From assembly GCF_000003855.2 (NCBI RefSeq), contig NW_003101680.1:2688729-2752728 (forward strand): a stretch of DNA of 64,000 nucleotides. Reading direction: 5' to 3'. Below the pieces are notes generated by a model, which saw nothing but the letters and a program-made list of their open reading frames with translations, ran no database searches and was not told where the DNA came from. The stretch comes from Blastomyces gilchristii SLH14081 (lineage: Eukaryota; Ascomycota; Eurotiomycetes; Onygenales; Ajellomycetaceae). This document shows, one piece after another, positions 36,260 to 48,933 of the stretch; position 1 is the first letter of the stretch; every line of letters starts with the position of its first letter. Both the position numbers and the translations under genes were made by a program.

Positions 36260-37545
36260 CAGCACTATATTCAAGTCTTGATTTCTTGATACATGCGCAA
36301 GCTTTAACATGACAGAGGAAAAGCAGTTTCTTATTCAATGTAAGGCTTACATCAGTGATCTCAAGGTTAACACTGCAGATGAAGATCACAGCTATGTCAA
36401 GAAAATCAGCAATCTTCTCTTAGAATCTGAAGAGAGAAATATTACAATCTGTGATATTCACTGAATTCTCAATCTCACAGTCAATCTGTTGTCATTTGCC
36501 AAGCTTGAAGACCAGGGCTTTCAATTTGAATTATTATTGTTCACCTCATCTTACTTTCTCATGAGAGTCTCAAATGACATTACTTTCACCGCAATTCACA
36601 CACCTCAGAGCTTTATATATAAGATTGTTGAAAGAATGTTGAAAGTTGACATTCATCATGAGTCAAGAACAGTATATTACACTGTAAAATTATATACATA
36701 TACAAATGCTGTAACTACTGTCAACAATAACAAATTCACTAATAATAATCAGACTCAATCTCTCACAATTGCTAAAACACTCACTGAATGATATGCAGAC
36801 TTAGGTCATATACACACAGAAGCCATCATTGCATTGGTGAAGAATTCATTATCAGGTGTCTGAATCAAGAGCCTCAAGACTGGTTTTTTCTGTGACAGTT
36901 GTGTGAAAGGGGGCATGACACATCATTTTTCTCAGACCCTCATGCCACGAGCGACCCGACCCATGCAACGTATCCATATTGATCTTGCGGGTGGCGGGCG
37001 CACGTTAAATGAGATGTCCGATCACCCTGTCGAGTCGCGCCAGGGAACTAAATACTACATGTTGATTACAGACGACGCGACGAGGTCCGCAAAGATCGCC
37101 GCGTTGTTCAGTAACCACGGTACAATTTGGGAGCCGACGACTCCCCATTCTCCACACCAAGATGGCGTCTCTGAACGCGGGATCTGCATGATCATGGTGC
37201 ATACAAGGGCAGTCATCATTGGCAAGAACATTCCTAAGAAATTTTGAGTGAATGTATTGAACACTGTCATTGCAATAACTAACAACACATCTACATCTAC
37301 TATACTATACAATGAGAAGTATTGGCCTACAGTTGCAGAAGACAAGAAACCTGCTCACAGCTCTTATACAATCTCTTTTTCAGCTCTGATGAATGCTTCA
37401 TCACAGATCTCATATTTTCATGAGCTTGAGTTGAATGTCTACACTCATCTTCATGAATTGCAGAAGTCAGCAGACAAACTGTCTGCTCAGGCTGATTTAT
37501 ATAAACTTATTGAATTCTGCAGACATGTGATCTATCACATGTGAA
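36260..37545 (+). pseudogene. Copia protease and integrase, with internal deletion
   Basis: The protease active-site segment SWFLDTCASFNMT lies near 36280-36315. The integrase begins with the GHIHTEAI zinc-finger segment near 36805. The frame 36903-37247 then contains IDLAGGG, KYYMLITDDATR and IWEPTTPHSPHQDGVSERG. In intact Copia integrases a longer stretch separates the TDD-type and SPHQ-type segments, so part of the catalytic core has been deleted here. Confidence 0.8.
36905..37250 (+). other. CpG-retaining patch inside Copia integrase
   Basis: Base composition changes abruptly: many CpG sites (GCGACCCGACCC, GTCGAGTCGCGCC) and an uninterrupted frame, between flanks that are AT-rich and stop-ridden. 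This patch seems to have escaped the mutation that hit the rest of the element. Confidence 0.85.
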
Positions 37546-37599
37546 GTTCTATATCAGATAAGCTCATTGATATGAGTGATGTGATTTTCCCTGCAAAAG

Positions 37600-39350
37600 C
37601 ATAAGAAATGCTAAAGAATATAACTGTTACTACAACTGCAGAAGCTAATACTAACTCAATCACTGTTATCTATATAATGAAGAATTCTGACACTTCTGAT
37701 TTTTCAGAATCACATATTTTATAAATACAGTCTGCAAAGATCTTTATAACTTACATCTCTTCACTGATTACTAATAACTTGTCAAAGAGCTTTAAGAATG
37801 CAGTAGACTGATCAGAAAATATAGAAGAATGATAAAGATATTCAATACAATGTGAAATAACTGATTTAAAGAGATAAAAGACCTGAATACTTATACTGTG
37901 TTCTGATGTTCCTGCTGATAAATCTGTGACTTTCAGCTACTGAGTATTCATAGAGAAGAATCACTCTGAGAATTTCAATACTGATGAAGACAGTATATTG
38001 CAAAAGTTCAGATAAGTAGTCTGCAGCAATTAACTTAAGAAAAGCTTAAGAGAGAAAATATACATCTCTGTTGTAATAAATATAATAAATCACATGATAT
38101 TTGTTATTACAGTGAAACACAGATGAACTCTGTGTTAAGTTAATATTATACTTGCCTATCTACACAGACAGCTAGAGAAGACAGTTTACATGCATTAACT
38201 CACTGATTTTAAAGCAGGCACTTCACATGCAATGATGTGTGCTGTTGAGAGATCTCTATACAGCTTAGACTCTGCAGTAAAAATCTAGTATAATTATCTC
38301 ACAACTCTGCTGCAGAAACATGAATTTATTCTCAGTCTGTACAATTCTGATCTCTGATGACATGACACACAGAAGAATCTATATATGACAATCTATGTTA
38401 ATAATATTCATATTATAGCTGAGCAGTCTGTGAATGCTGATTGATTGATGAACATGCTGAGTGAAAAGCTTGAGATTAAAGATCTCAAGAAATCTAAAAG
38501 GTATCTGAGTATGAAAGTCAGTTGTATGAAGAATGAGATCAAATTGACACTTGAATGATATATCATATACTTGATACAAGATTTTCACCTTAATGATGCA
38601 GTTACTGTTCACTTGTTCATGAATAAAGACTTATATCTAGATGACTCTTCTGTGTCAGAGAAGAAAAGCAGATTTATAAAGACTTAATATTAATATAAAG
38701 TCAGCTGCCTGCAGTATTTAACAGTTAAATTATGTCTGAACATTGCCCGCACAGCATCTCTTCTAGTACAGAAGAACTCAGCTCTCACACTGAAAGCATG
38801 AAAAGCTCTACTACATGTTATACACTATCTTCACAGCACTAAGAATCTGAGCATATTTTACAAGAGTCTGGACAATGGCATGAGTGACTTGCTGAATGCA
38901 ATGTATGTATCAGTTAAATACACAGATTCTGACTGAGCTGATTCTCTCAATGATGATTGAAAGTCTATATCTGAGTTCATCTTTAAAGTTGTAGATGTCT
39001 CTATATCATAATGATCTGTAAAGCAGCTCTGCATGTCTCTCAGCTCAAATGAAGCTGAGTATATGACTCTTAGTGAGACAGTGTGTAAGACAATGTAATT
39101 GTGTAATATAATGATGAACTTGTTATTCATTCTGAACAACTCAATCAAGATTTATACTGATAATAAGAATTCAATTAATCTGGTCACTGTGATGACAGTG
39201 ACCGCGCGCAGTAAGCATATTGATACACAATTTCATTTCTTATGTACAAAGCTGAATGAGAGGGTTATATCTTTAGAGTACATCTCAACTGAGAAAATGA
39301 CAGCAGATGAATTGATCAACTCTTTAGACACTATTGCATTTCAGTAATTT
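37600..39350 (+). pseudogene. Copia reverse transcriptase and RNase H
   Basis: Recognisable stretches include VIYVNNIHIIAEQ-like sequence near 38395 (where an active element has YVDDI), LEIKDLKKSKRYLSMKV near 38470-38520, and the RNase H segment SLSSNEAEYMTLSETV (about 39040-39085). The C-terminal SKHIDTQFHFLCTKLNE and STEKMTADEL segments follow. TGA/TAA stops replace Trp/Gln. Confidence 0.85.
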
Positions 39351-39510
39351 CTTGATTTGTTAGGCCTTACAGATAGAAAGGGCCAGAATGCCTGAAATTA
39401 ATGTATATAGCATGATTTGAAGAGACTCAGGAACTGCATGGCAGGCTTTTCTATATAGCATTTGAAGATAATCAGGGTGTTAAGATCTCGCACGGCGATG
39501 TGAGGGGGGG

Positions 39511-39627
39511 TGTAGTGCCTTGATGGCATTGCCCTAGCAATCGCTCCGCCTGCACGTGATCTCTTATGTTATATAACGTAGCTAGCTGCTCTCATAATAA
39601 TAGAAGGAGCAACCTTTCCCACTTACA
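39511..39627 (+). repeat. Copia 3' LTR (117 bp)
   Basis: Same length and termini as the 5' LTR (TGTAGTGCCTTG...CCCACTTACA). Followed by the GAATA duplication at 39628-39632. Confidence 0.93.
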
Positions 39628-39632
39628 GAATA

Positions 39633-39771
39633 TACGCGCGTTCGTAGCGGCCGAGGATCGGCGATCAAGAATGGCTGAGAATCGGAGTGTACGCGTTCGA
39701 GAATGAAGTGGTTGGGATCTGTGAAGTGTAACGGAATAGTCTATATGATTGATCGGGCGCAGCCCGCCACA
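39633..39771 (+). repeat. Gypsy-1 5' LTR, second piece
   Basis: Continues the LTR interrupted at 34536 and ends GCGCAGCCCGCCACA. CpG-rich compared with the 28994 copy. The TTCTG duplication follows at 39772-39776. Confidence 0.9.
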
Positions 39772-39776
39772 TTCTG

Positions 39777-41913
39777 TACTATAATAACAGATTCTTATAT
39801 AAAACTCTCTTAATAATATAATGAATATCTAGATATCTTTTAATAAGATAATATTACAAATATATCTCTCTTACAAGACTCAGAAGTGAATCACAGTATT
39901 AAGTTAGAAAAGAAAAATGATAAGAACTCTGAATCATTATAAGACTCTTTTTATAATATATCTCAAGATGAACTTCTTCTTCTTTGAAAGATACTTAATA
40001 ATCTGTTGAATAAGAGATTTATACATGTTAGCAACTCTTCTGCTGCAGTGTCTATTCTCTTTGCAAAGAAATCAGATGAGGAACTTCAATTCTATATAAA
40101 CTATTAAGTATTGAACAGATTAATTAAGAAGAATTACTATTCTTTATCTCTTATCAATGAAACTCTAGCTCATATCAGATAAGCTTAATAATTTATAAAA
40201 CTAGATATTATTACTATGTTTCATAAGATCTGTATAACTGAAGAAGATAAATAGCTTATAGTATTTTAAACATATTATAATCTCTTTGAATTAGTAGTCA
40301 CACTCTTTGAACTGACTAATACTCTCAGTACATTTCAGAAGTATATTAACTGAGCACTTCAAGATTTTCTTGATAAATTTACATCTGTATATCTTGATAA
40401 CATTTTCATCTTCACTGATAAGTTCAGAAAAGAATATCAGAAACATGTGTAAAAAGTATTACAATAATTACAAGAAGCAGAACTATCAATAGATATTAAC
40501 AAGTGTAATTTTAAAGTCAAGAGTATAAAATATCTAGATTATATCATAGAAGCTGATAAGAAAATTTGAATAAATTCAGAGAAAGTCTTTATTATTCTTG
40601 AATAAGAAGCTTTATATACTGTGAAGAGTGTATAAAGCTTCATCAGATTTGCTAACTTCTATCAGTAATTTATAAGAAACTTCTCAGATATTATAAGATT
40701 ACTTATAGAACTTACTAAGAAGAACTCAGTATTTCAATAATCAGCAGACACTGATACTGCATTTACACAGATGAAGAAGATGTTTATTAATACATCTCTA
40801 TTAATAATATTTAACTCTGACTATGAAACAGTTGTTAAAGCTGACTTCTCTGACTATATTATAGAGAAAGCTATATTACAATATAATAATGAAGATATCT
40901 TATAATTATACATCTTTATATCTAAGAAGTTGAGCTCTGCTGAATATAACTATGAGATCTATAATAAGAAACTTCTGATAATTATACACTGTCTAGAGAA
41001 ATGAGACTCTGAACTTCAAAGTAGCTTTAAATTTGAGATAATCACAGATTATAAGAATCTTAAACACTTTACTATCACACATAAGCTTACTGAATGACAG
41101 ATGCAATGATTCAAGCTATTAAGTCATTTTTATTTCACAATATACTACTGTCTCAGCAGCTAGAACTCAATGATAGATGCTCTCTTATAATGAGAATAAG
41201 ATATATCATTCAATGTAACAGATATGTATTGAATGAACTGAGAACACTGACTCTTGAATTTAAAGATATTAGTTGATCAAGATGAAATAGCTCATGACAC
41301 TATACACACTTCTCTGATTAGAACTGTCACTAATATCTCAACTTCTTTCAAATTTACACTAGATAAATTGTGACATATAACAGCTCAAACTGATAAACTT
41401 CTTTAAGTACTTATCAAAGTAGTACATTGAGAAGCACTCTGATTTCTCTCAGAACTATGTATAAGAACTGATATCTTGAAATACTTAATCAATGACAGTA
41501 ATACTCTACAATTCTATGAATGACACTGAGTCTCTCACTTTAAACTCTTACACACTCAGATAATGTAAGAGATGTATAATTCTTATATAACTGATCATTC
41601 AGATTGTGAATAACTGTATTAAATAATCTCTCAAGAGTTTCACTAATCTGAGATATTAAACAGTATCAGACATTTTATCTGAAACTGCAACTATTATTCT
41701 TTCATTATCTTGTAAAAGAACTGTAGAAAAGACCTGCTGAAACTGCTCAATATCTCTGATAGAATCTGATAAGATATGATAATTAACTTCACTATTAATC
41801 TCTCTAAGAGTAAGAGTTATAGAAACATTCTGATTATTATAAACTAATTAAGTAAAGATGTAATATTAAAACCTTATAATAAAATAAATACTAAACAAGT
41901 TACTAAAGCTTTT
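39777..41913 (+). pseudogene. Gypsy-2, reverse transcriptase to integrase
   Basis: Plus-strand Ty3/Gypsy pol. The RT reads SAAVSILFAKKSDEELQF near 40040-40090, LDIITMFHKI near 40205 and VYLDNIFIFTD near 40388-40420. The last is the YxDD-type box with the second Asp changed to Asn. RNase H follows (SAEYNYEIYNKKLLIII near 40940; ITDYKNLK near 41040), then integrase sequence to 41913. Cut off there by a family-A LTR. Multiple stops. Confidence 0.9.
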
Positions 41914-42062
41914 TGTAAGAAATCCTGCTTCTCACAAATTCTTTACCTCTATTTCTATCTCTTGTGTACTTAATAGAGTTAGCAGCTCTTGACTACACAC
42001 AATCATATAGACTGAAGTTCGCGAATAGTATTCACAACTCAGCTTGAATACTATTATACATT
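41914..42062 (-). repeat. Family-A LTR, first piece, split by LINE copy B
   Basis: TGTAAGAAATCCTGC onward, ending at the 13-bp ACTATTATACATT (42050-42062) that is repeated at 50440-50452 after the LINE. The LTR continues from 50453. Confidence 0.88.
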
Positions 42063-42400
42063 CACCACACCACAACCCCGGGCCAAATTGCCATACAAAT
42101 TGTAAGGTGAAGAGACCTAGCCGTATGCACCAATCTTCTCGATTTTGGAAGATCCCCGATCTGTAGTTGTGGAGATATCTGAGGAGCGACCTCCGCGAAA
42201 ACCCTGTCCATCTTTGATGTTCCAAAACACCAACGCCAAGTCCCACCCTCGTACCGCCCTTCCCAATCTGGCCCATCCCCGGCAGAAAAATACAAAAAGA
42301 TACCTCGGCGATAATATCAAGCACATAATCAACAGACAACGAGTCAACAGCACATCAATAACTATAAAATCAGTATACCCCAAGGTCTGACTGAGCCTTT
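42063..42400 (+). other. CpG-rich 5' end of LINE copy B
   Basis: Composition like the gene island (CCCCGGGCC, GAGCGACCTCCGCG), unlike the AT-rich ORFs of the same element. A mutated copy lies at 57108-57378 and a shorter one at 57418-57560. I recognise no protein domain. It is presumably LINE 5' UTR and internal promoter region, because it begins at the target duplication. Confidence 0.7.
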
Positions 42401-43342
42401 GATCCCTGCACAGTGAGATATATTAAATCTAGTTTTAATACCTCAATATTCAATAGATTCTGCAAGGGATTGAGAACAGCAACACTAGATTTCTATTGAA
42501 TTTAAGAATTAACTCTATATTGATATAATCATTGACAAAGTCTTCTATTTTGAGATATAAATAACCAGTTCCTCTACATCTCACTGATAATATTTATATT
42601 ATTATATAGAAACAGACTTATATTCTCTATAATATCAAGACTCTGAAGAGGGAAAGTCTTGATAGAGAGTATACAGTAGTGCATATCTTAGCAGTTTCTA
42701 TCTCATTCTTCTGCAGCAGTTAATGCAAAAAAAAAGATCTTAGAAATAGTTTTTTACTTCTCTTGAAAAAGTAAGATGTTTTTCTCTGGATTTTACACAA
42801 TATTCTTACAAAGAATTAAAAACAGAGTTATTTTCTGTCATAATTTCATATTCTTTTAAGTAAGAATTACTTTTTCAGTGACTGAAGAGCTTTCATTAAT
42901 ACTTAATTCTTTTTTACACTCTTTATTAACTGATTTGAGTTGCACACTTGTTGTGTGAGAAGAATTGAATAATTTAGAATAAAATTGAATAGTTTTAATC
43001 AATTTCTCTGCAAAAAATTGATTTATTTTTTGTCAGTTTTTCTCTCAAAAACTGTCATATCATCTGATTTATTATCAATTGATATCATACTTTTTCTCAC
43101 TGTATCCTAAGAAAGAGATTGTAAAGATTTTATTGATTTATCTTAAAAATCAATTTTAGTTTATTAGATTCTCTTCAAAAATCTAACCTAGTTACTGAAC
43201 TAGTGTGAAAAAAATCAGGTGTTTTATACACAAAAGTCTTTTATTCTTCTTTTGAAACAGTCTGACCAACTTTTCAATTGAAAACAGACTTAGAAATATC
43301 TCAATTGAAACAGTCTGACCAACTTTTCATTGAGTGAAAACA
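42401..43342 (+). other. LINE copy B 5' UTR, AT-rich part
   Basis: AT-rich sequence before ORF1. From about 42838 it is homologous to 58437 onward in LINE copy C. It includes two near repeats ending AACAGTCTGACCAACTTTTC (about 43255-43277 and 43308-43330). No coding frame supported. Confidence 0.6.
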
Positions 43343-44947
43343 ATGAGTTCAAAAATACACTCAGTTGATGTGGAAAAAGATGCTTTCTCAAATGCTATTC
43401 CTGAGATTGAAATTCTGAAGAGAAGAAAGAAAGAAGAAATAGAGAAATAATAAGTTCTTGAAATACAGAAACTTGAAAAAGCAAGCAAGATTCTTGAAAA
43501 GTAGTGTCTGAGTGAGATGAATGAAGAAGTTCTGTTAATTCTTCATGCTCAGGCTAGATAACTACAGAAGATGATCAAGTTCAAACTTAGAATCTCAAAC
43601 ACAGTTCAAAAAACCTTGAAAATTTCTAGTACAATCACTGACTCTTTATCTTGCTCTTCTTCTTCCTTTCTTTCTACTTCTTCTTCTTCTTTGAATCAGA
43701 AGAAAACATATGCTCAAGCAGCTGAATCTGCTATCTCTAAACCTGCTGTCTCAAAACCAGCTCAAAATCCTGAGAAAACTGAGAAGAATACTGCTCATGT
43801 CTCTATTCATAGAAAAGTGAAAAAGAAAATGCAAAAAGAGAAAAACTTTCAAATCTTCAGAAATAGAAGACTTATTCTCAAAGTCTCAAATCAGGATATT
43901 CTGCAAAGAAACAAGCTAAACTCAAATCTCATTTTCAGAATCAGAAATAAAATTAATCAGCAGTTCTTTTCTCAGTTAATGACTGATATTGAAGTTCAAA
44001 AATCAGTTATAGCTTCAATTGAGCTATCATTCTTTAGAAACTTCATCATTCTGACTACAATGCCTGAATTCAGTGCTGAATTTCTTATTCAGAATGAGAA
44101 TCTCTGAAAGTCAGCAGTAGAATCTTTGCTAAACACAACAATTCTATCTGAAAGAGATGAAAAGTGAGACAAATTCATTCTTCATAATATTTCAGTTGAA
44201 ATTTTTAACTGTGAAGAAGAAATGCTACTTCTTAAAAATGAATTGAAAGAATACAACTCCATTCAACTGAGAAAGAAGCCTGTATGACTAAATTCAATTG
44301 AGTTCAGACAAAGCAGGAGAAATGCCTCTATTCTAGTATATATAAAAACACTTGAATAGTCAAAGATCTCTGAAGTAAGAGTAGCAGGTTTGAAAATGAG
44401 AGTTCATGAATACAAAGACTCAAGAATGAATCTCAAAGCTCAAACACAGTGTTCAAACTGTCAAAGATATGGACACTTTGCAATCTCCTGTTTCAGAGAC
44501 TCAAAATGTGCATTCTGTGTCAGAGATCACAAAACTAGTGAGCATAAATGTGAAACATGCTTAAAAAGAGATGAAATATGTCAACACACTCTGCTTAAAT
44601 GCTCTAATTGCAAAGAAAAACATGCATCTAGCTCAAAAGAATGTATGTTTGCTTCAAGAACTCAAAAGAACTGGAGAAAAGATGAAGCTCAGAGTAAACC
44701 TAGAACTGAAGAGAATAGTCAAGTCAGTAAACTCACAACTGTAAGCTCAAAAAGAAGAAACTCTCAACTGTCTAAGTCTTCAAACTTCAATTCTTCAGCT
44801 AAATGTAAACAGAATTTGAATTCTCAAACTTCTGTTAAGATTAGAGAATTGAGAAATGACTCTGATGATAAACTAGATACAATGCAAGCAGTTGAGATTT
44901 CTACTTTTCAGAACAGTTATAATCTACTATCTGATGATAGTGATTAG
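43343..44947 (+). pseudogene. LINE ORF1 (Gag-like, zinc knuckles), copy B
   Basis: 535 codons from ATG 43343 to TAG 44947. A Lys/Glu-rich N-terminus is followed by Ser-rich linker, an Arg/Lys-rich middle and a cysteine array: CSNCQRYGHFAISC, then CAFCVRDHKTSEHKC, then CSNCKEKHASSSKEC (about 44449-44643). These CCHC-type knuckles are standard in Tad/I/Jockey ORF1 proteins, which coat the element RNA. Several TAA/TAG/TGA codons (including the TGA at 44105-44107) break it. Confidence 0.88.
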
Positions 44948-44970
44948 ATTCTACTCTACTCTCTTTTAGT

Positions 44971-47900
44971 ATGAATATACAACAAAAACAACAAAAAAAG
45001 TTTAAAAACTCTTCAAAAATCATATTTATTCAAAATAATGTGAATAGAAACTCAAATTGCATTTATTCTTATCTTCAAATTGTATTTGAATAAAAAGTTG
45101 ATTTTATACTGCTTCAGGAGCCGAATTTTGATGCTGAGTAAAAATATGTCATTTCTCATTCAAGCTACTACTGCTTTTTACCTCAAAAGTCTGAGATAAA
45201 GTCAAGAGTAGTGATCTATGGAAGAAAGAGATCAAGATATTAATTTAATCTAAGATTTGATATCATGTCTGACCCTGATATTCTGATGGGTGACATTATA
45301 GATAAAGAAAATGAGTTTGATACTATACAGCTCATAAATATCTATAATGAAAAGTCATTGAAGAAATATAATAATATCTGAACAATTGATAGAGAATTTC
45401 TGAACATAACTTCATCAAGAAACTCTATAATTGCAGGAGACTTCAATGCACATCATCTCTGATGAAATTCAGAATGCAAGAGAGCAGTGAGAGCTGATAA
45501 TCTGATTGAATGAACCTTTGAGCATTCAATAGATTTGATTAATAAGTCTGATCAACAAACATTCTTTAGAAAAGGCATGAAACAGAAGTCTATTGTAGAT
45601 CTAATCTTCATGTCACAAAGTCTAATGAAAAAAAGACTTGTAAACTGATTTATTGATTCAAATGAGACATCAGGATCAGGTCATGAGATTATTCAATTTG
45701 ATATTGAACTGAGTGAAAAATAAATGAGTGAAAGTCCTCTTCTCTCTAATCAGTATAACTTTGAAAAAGCTGATTGAAAAGCAGTTGAAAAAAGCATAAA
45801 ACTGTTAAAATCTGAAAGACAGAATGAGCTATATTGAAATTCTGGTCAAGATATCTCAAATGAAATGCTTGAGGATAGAGTGAAGCTTATTACATTTATT
45901 ATTCTAACAAGTGTTAGAGATAATATTTCAAAGAGAAAATCTTCTAAGTATTTATAACCTTGGTGAAATGAGAATATCTCATCTAAAAGAAAAGAATTAG
46001 CTACTGCTAGAAGAGATTGAAAGAATGATATAATATCTGATAAAGAGTTCAAAGCTGTCAGAAATGAATATTTTTCAGATATTAAAAGAGCTAAAACAGA
46101 CTGCTGAAATAAATTTCTTGAAGAAGCATAAGAGAAGAAAGTTTTTAAAGCTTTTAACTATACTAAAACAAGAAGTGTAGCAAAACTTCCAGCCTTAGAA
46201 TATGAGTTTCAGAATGAATCATATACAGCAAACTCTTTTGAGGAAAAATGTCAAGCTTTCATGAGAATTCTCTTTCAGAACTCACCAGATTCAGATTTAG
46301 ATTCAGAGAAAGAGAATATATCACTTCTCAACTATATTGATGAAAATGACTGGAAATGACCTGATCTTACATAAGATGAATTAGAGTCAGCTATCTTTTC
46401 AAGTTCTGTTAAAACTGCTGCAGATTCTGATTCAATTAATCACTTGATTATTCAGAATACATATTCCTACTTAAAGAATGAATATTTTGAGCTCTTTTTC
46501 AATCTCTTGAAAAATGAATATTATTCTGAATGCTGGAGAGAAGTCACTGGAGTGATTCTTGCAAAACCTAATAGAAAAACTTCAATTTCTAAGTCATATA
46601 GAGTAATATCTCTATTGAACTGCCTAGGAAAGGTTTTAGAAAAGATAATAGCTACTCAACTATCTTTTATAAGCTTCATAGGTGATTCTCTTTTATTCAG
46701 TGAACAAATGAAAGATAGAAAACAGTGTTCTGCAATTGACACTGTTCTCTCAGTTGTTCATGATATTTAAATAGCAAAGCATGAGAGTCTGATCTCAACT
46801 GCAGTTTTTATTGATATAAAAGAAGCATTTGATCATGTTTCAAAGTCAAGGTTAATTCAGACATTGAAGATATTAAAACTGTCACTTTCTCTAATAAAAT
46901 GAGTTAACTGTTTTATATCTAAAAGAAGTATACAACTCTTCTTTGATAAAATGAAACAAGACAAGACTGAGATAAAAGTGAGAGTATCACAGAGATCTTC
47001 AATCTCACTCATTTTATTTGCAATATACACTGCATATCTATTTAAAAATAGAAATATGAGAATAGTGTGATCTCTGAGTTATGTGAATGATATTGGTCTA
47101 GTCTACAGCTCAAAAACTATCAAAGAGAATTTGAAAGTAATTGAAGAAGCTGCAAAAGAAATCTTTGTTAGAGCAGATATCAATCAAATTCAATTTGATA
47201 TGAATAAAACTGAGTTAATTCACTTCTTTCTGAGATTCAATGAGAAAGAACTATCTCTAACTCTTTTAAATAGAGAGATTAAACCCAGTGTAAATATCAA
47301 ATGATTAGAAGTATGATTAAACTCCAAGTTGAATTTTAAATATCACATTCAACAAAGAACTGTCAAGGCAGAAAGACTATTGAACAACATAATCAGACTA
47401 TCAAATACAGAGAGAGGTCTATTCTTCCAGGCTATAAGACAGTTATATATAGCCTGTATTACATCAGTAGCTGATTATGAAGTTCAAGTTTGATGAAATA
47501 ATCAAGGGAATTTCACTGAACTCTTTCAAAGTCTGTAAAACAGAGCCTTGAGAAGAATTCTGAAAGCATTCAAATCATCTTCTATTAAAGCAATGGAAAT
47601 TGAAGCTTCAATTCCTCCTTCTGCTATTAGATTTGAAAAGGCCTGTATGAACTATGCTCTGAGAGTTGTAAAGATGAGCTCAAATCATATAATCAGAGAA
47701 AGAGTCTCTTCTTCATTGCTATTAATTAACTCTGGAAATGAACTGGATTGAAATAGATTTCTTGATTGAAATGAAAATAATTCTTTAAAGAAAATATCTT
47801 CTCAACTGTACAGACTATGCTCTCTGATTAAAAATCAATTTTCTTCTTTAAATGTGGAAAAAGTTGATCATGAGAAGTTATCTCCTTGAAGAGAAAAGCT

Positions 47901-48933
47901 TGAATCTCTTATAGACTTATAAATAAGTGAACTATCAAAAGAGAAAGAATGTGAACAGCATTTGAAGAGAATTTCTACAATCAATATAAAAGACTCTATT
48001 CTGATTTATTCAGATGACTCAAAAAATGAGAACTTGAATAGATTAGGTGCAGGCATTGCTTATACTGAAGATAATATCAATTTTATCTCAGACTTCTGAA
48101 ATCTAGGCTCTGAATGTGAAGTCTTTGATGCTGAACTATTTGTAATAGTGAAAGCTTTCAAACTCATTGAAATGAAATCTCATAAAAGAGGAAATTATTT
48201 GAAAGAGGCATGAATATTCTCTGATAGTCAAGCTGCTTTAAAGAGACTTAGAAATAGTCAGATTCATAATAGTCAAATGAATCTTGAACTGATCTTAAAC
48301 TCTATTTTAAAAATTCAAAAGAGAAGAATATCAAAGCTGATAATTCATCTGCACTGGGTTCCTGCTCATATGAATATTCATGGCAATGAATTGGCTGATT
48401 CAGCTGTAAAAAAGGGTGCAGAATTAAGCAGATCTATTCAAAAAATTATATCCTGGTCTTTTATAAAGAGAAAAATAAAAGAGTCTTGTTTAAACAAGTG
48501 AAATGAAAGCTGATAGAAACAAAAGAAGAGTATACATTATTCAAGATTTGAAACAAAACCCAAGTGAAAATCTTGTTCAATTAAATGTAAAAAGAAAATA
48601 TTCTCATCTATAATACAGCTGAAACTAGGACATGGCTATTTCAAATCTTATATACAAAGATTTGATGATAGATTTGACTCAATAGAATGCTCATTCTGCA
48701 ATACAAATGAGAATCCTGAGTATATTATAATGCACTGTGCATTATACAATAGTCTCAGAGCCAGATTGAAAGAGAAGTATGATCTAAATCAATTAAATAT
48801 AAGATTCTTATTCTCAACTGAGACAGGAATTAAATACTTAATAGACTTTCTATCAGAAACTCAAGCAGCTACAAGAAAATGGCTAAATTCAGAATTATCT
48901 GAATATGAAGAGGAGGAAATCAACCAGATATAG
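44971..48933 (+). pseudogene. LINE ORF2 (endonuclease, reverse transcriptase, RNase H), copy B
   Basis: 1,321 codons with no net frameshift, 23 bp after ORF1. Order: AP-like endonuclease from VDFILLQEPNFD (near 45097) to IAGDFNAHH (near 45430) and QKSIVDLIFMSQ (near 45585). Reverse transcriptase follows with YRVISLLNCLGKVLEKI, AVFIDIKEAFDHV, and YVND near 47073 in place of a YADD/FADD-type box. RNase H follows with IYSDDSK, FDAELFVIVKAFK, IFSDSQAAL and HWVPAHMNIHGNELADSA. A C-terminal CxxC...H...C segment (CSFCNTNENPEYIIMHC) ends the protein. Stops are almost all TGG-to-TGA or CAA/CAG-to-TAA/TAG changes. An RNase H places it with Tad1/I-type LINEs. Confidence 0.9.

Larger units (their letters stand above)
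34537..39627 (+). mobile_element. Ty1/Copia retrotransposon, complete with LTRs
   Basis: 5,091-bp element with 117-bp LTRs at 34537-34653 and 39511-39627, both TGTAG...TTACA, flanked by GAATA at 34532-34536 and 39628-39632. A polypurine tract (GAGGGGGGG, about 39502-39510) precedes the 3' LTR. Gag (34.9-36.1 kb), protease (FLDTCAS near 36280), integrase (36.8-37.4 kb) and reverse transcriptase/RNase H (37.6-39.35 kb) follow in Copia order. Internal stops are numerous. It inserted into the 5' LTR of Gypsy-1. Confidence 0.95.
28994..39771 (-). mobile_element. Gypsy-1 chromovirus (minus), carrying a nested Copia
   Basis: A complete Ty3/Gypsy element on the minus strand: LTR 28994-29302, internal region 29303-34376, and the second LTR 34377-34536 plus 39633-39771, split by a Copia element. 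TTCTG occurs directly before 28994 and directly after 39771 (39772-39776), a perfect 5-bp target duplication. It inserted into Gypsy-2 of the same family at the protease/reverse transcriptase junction, and the intact equivalent of that site is visible in its own body near 32350-32360. All frames are disrupted. Without the Copia it would be about 5.7 kb. Confidence 0.93.

Noticed and set aside
36903..37247. Possible host gene in a GC-normal patch
   Set aside because: Its residues (TDDATR, SPHQDGVSERG) are Copia integrase and it lies between Copia LTRs.
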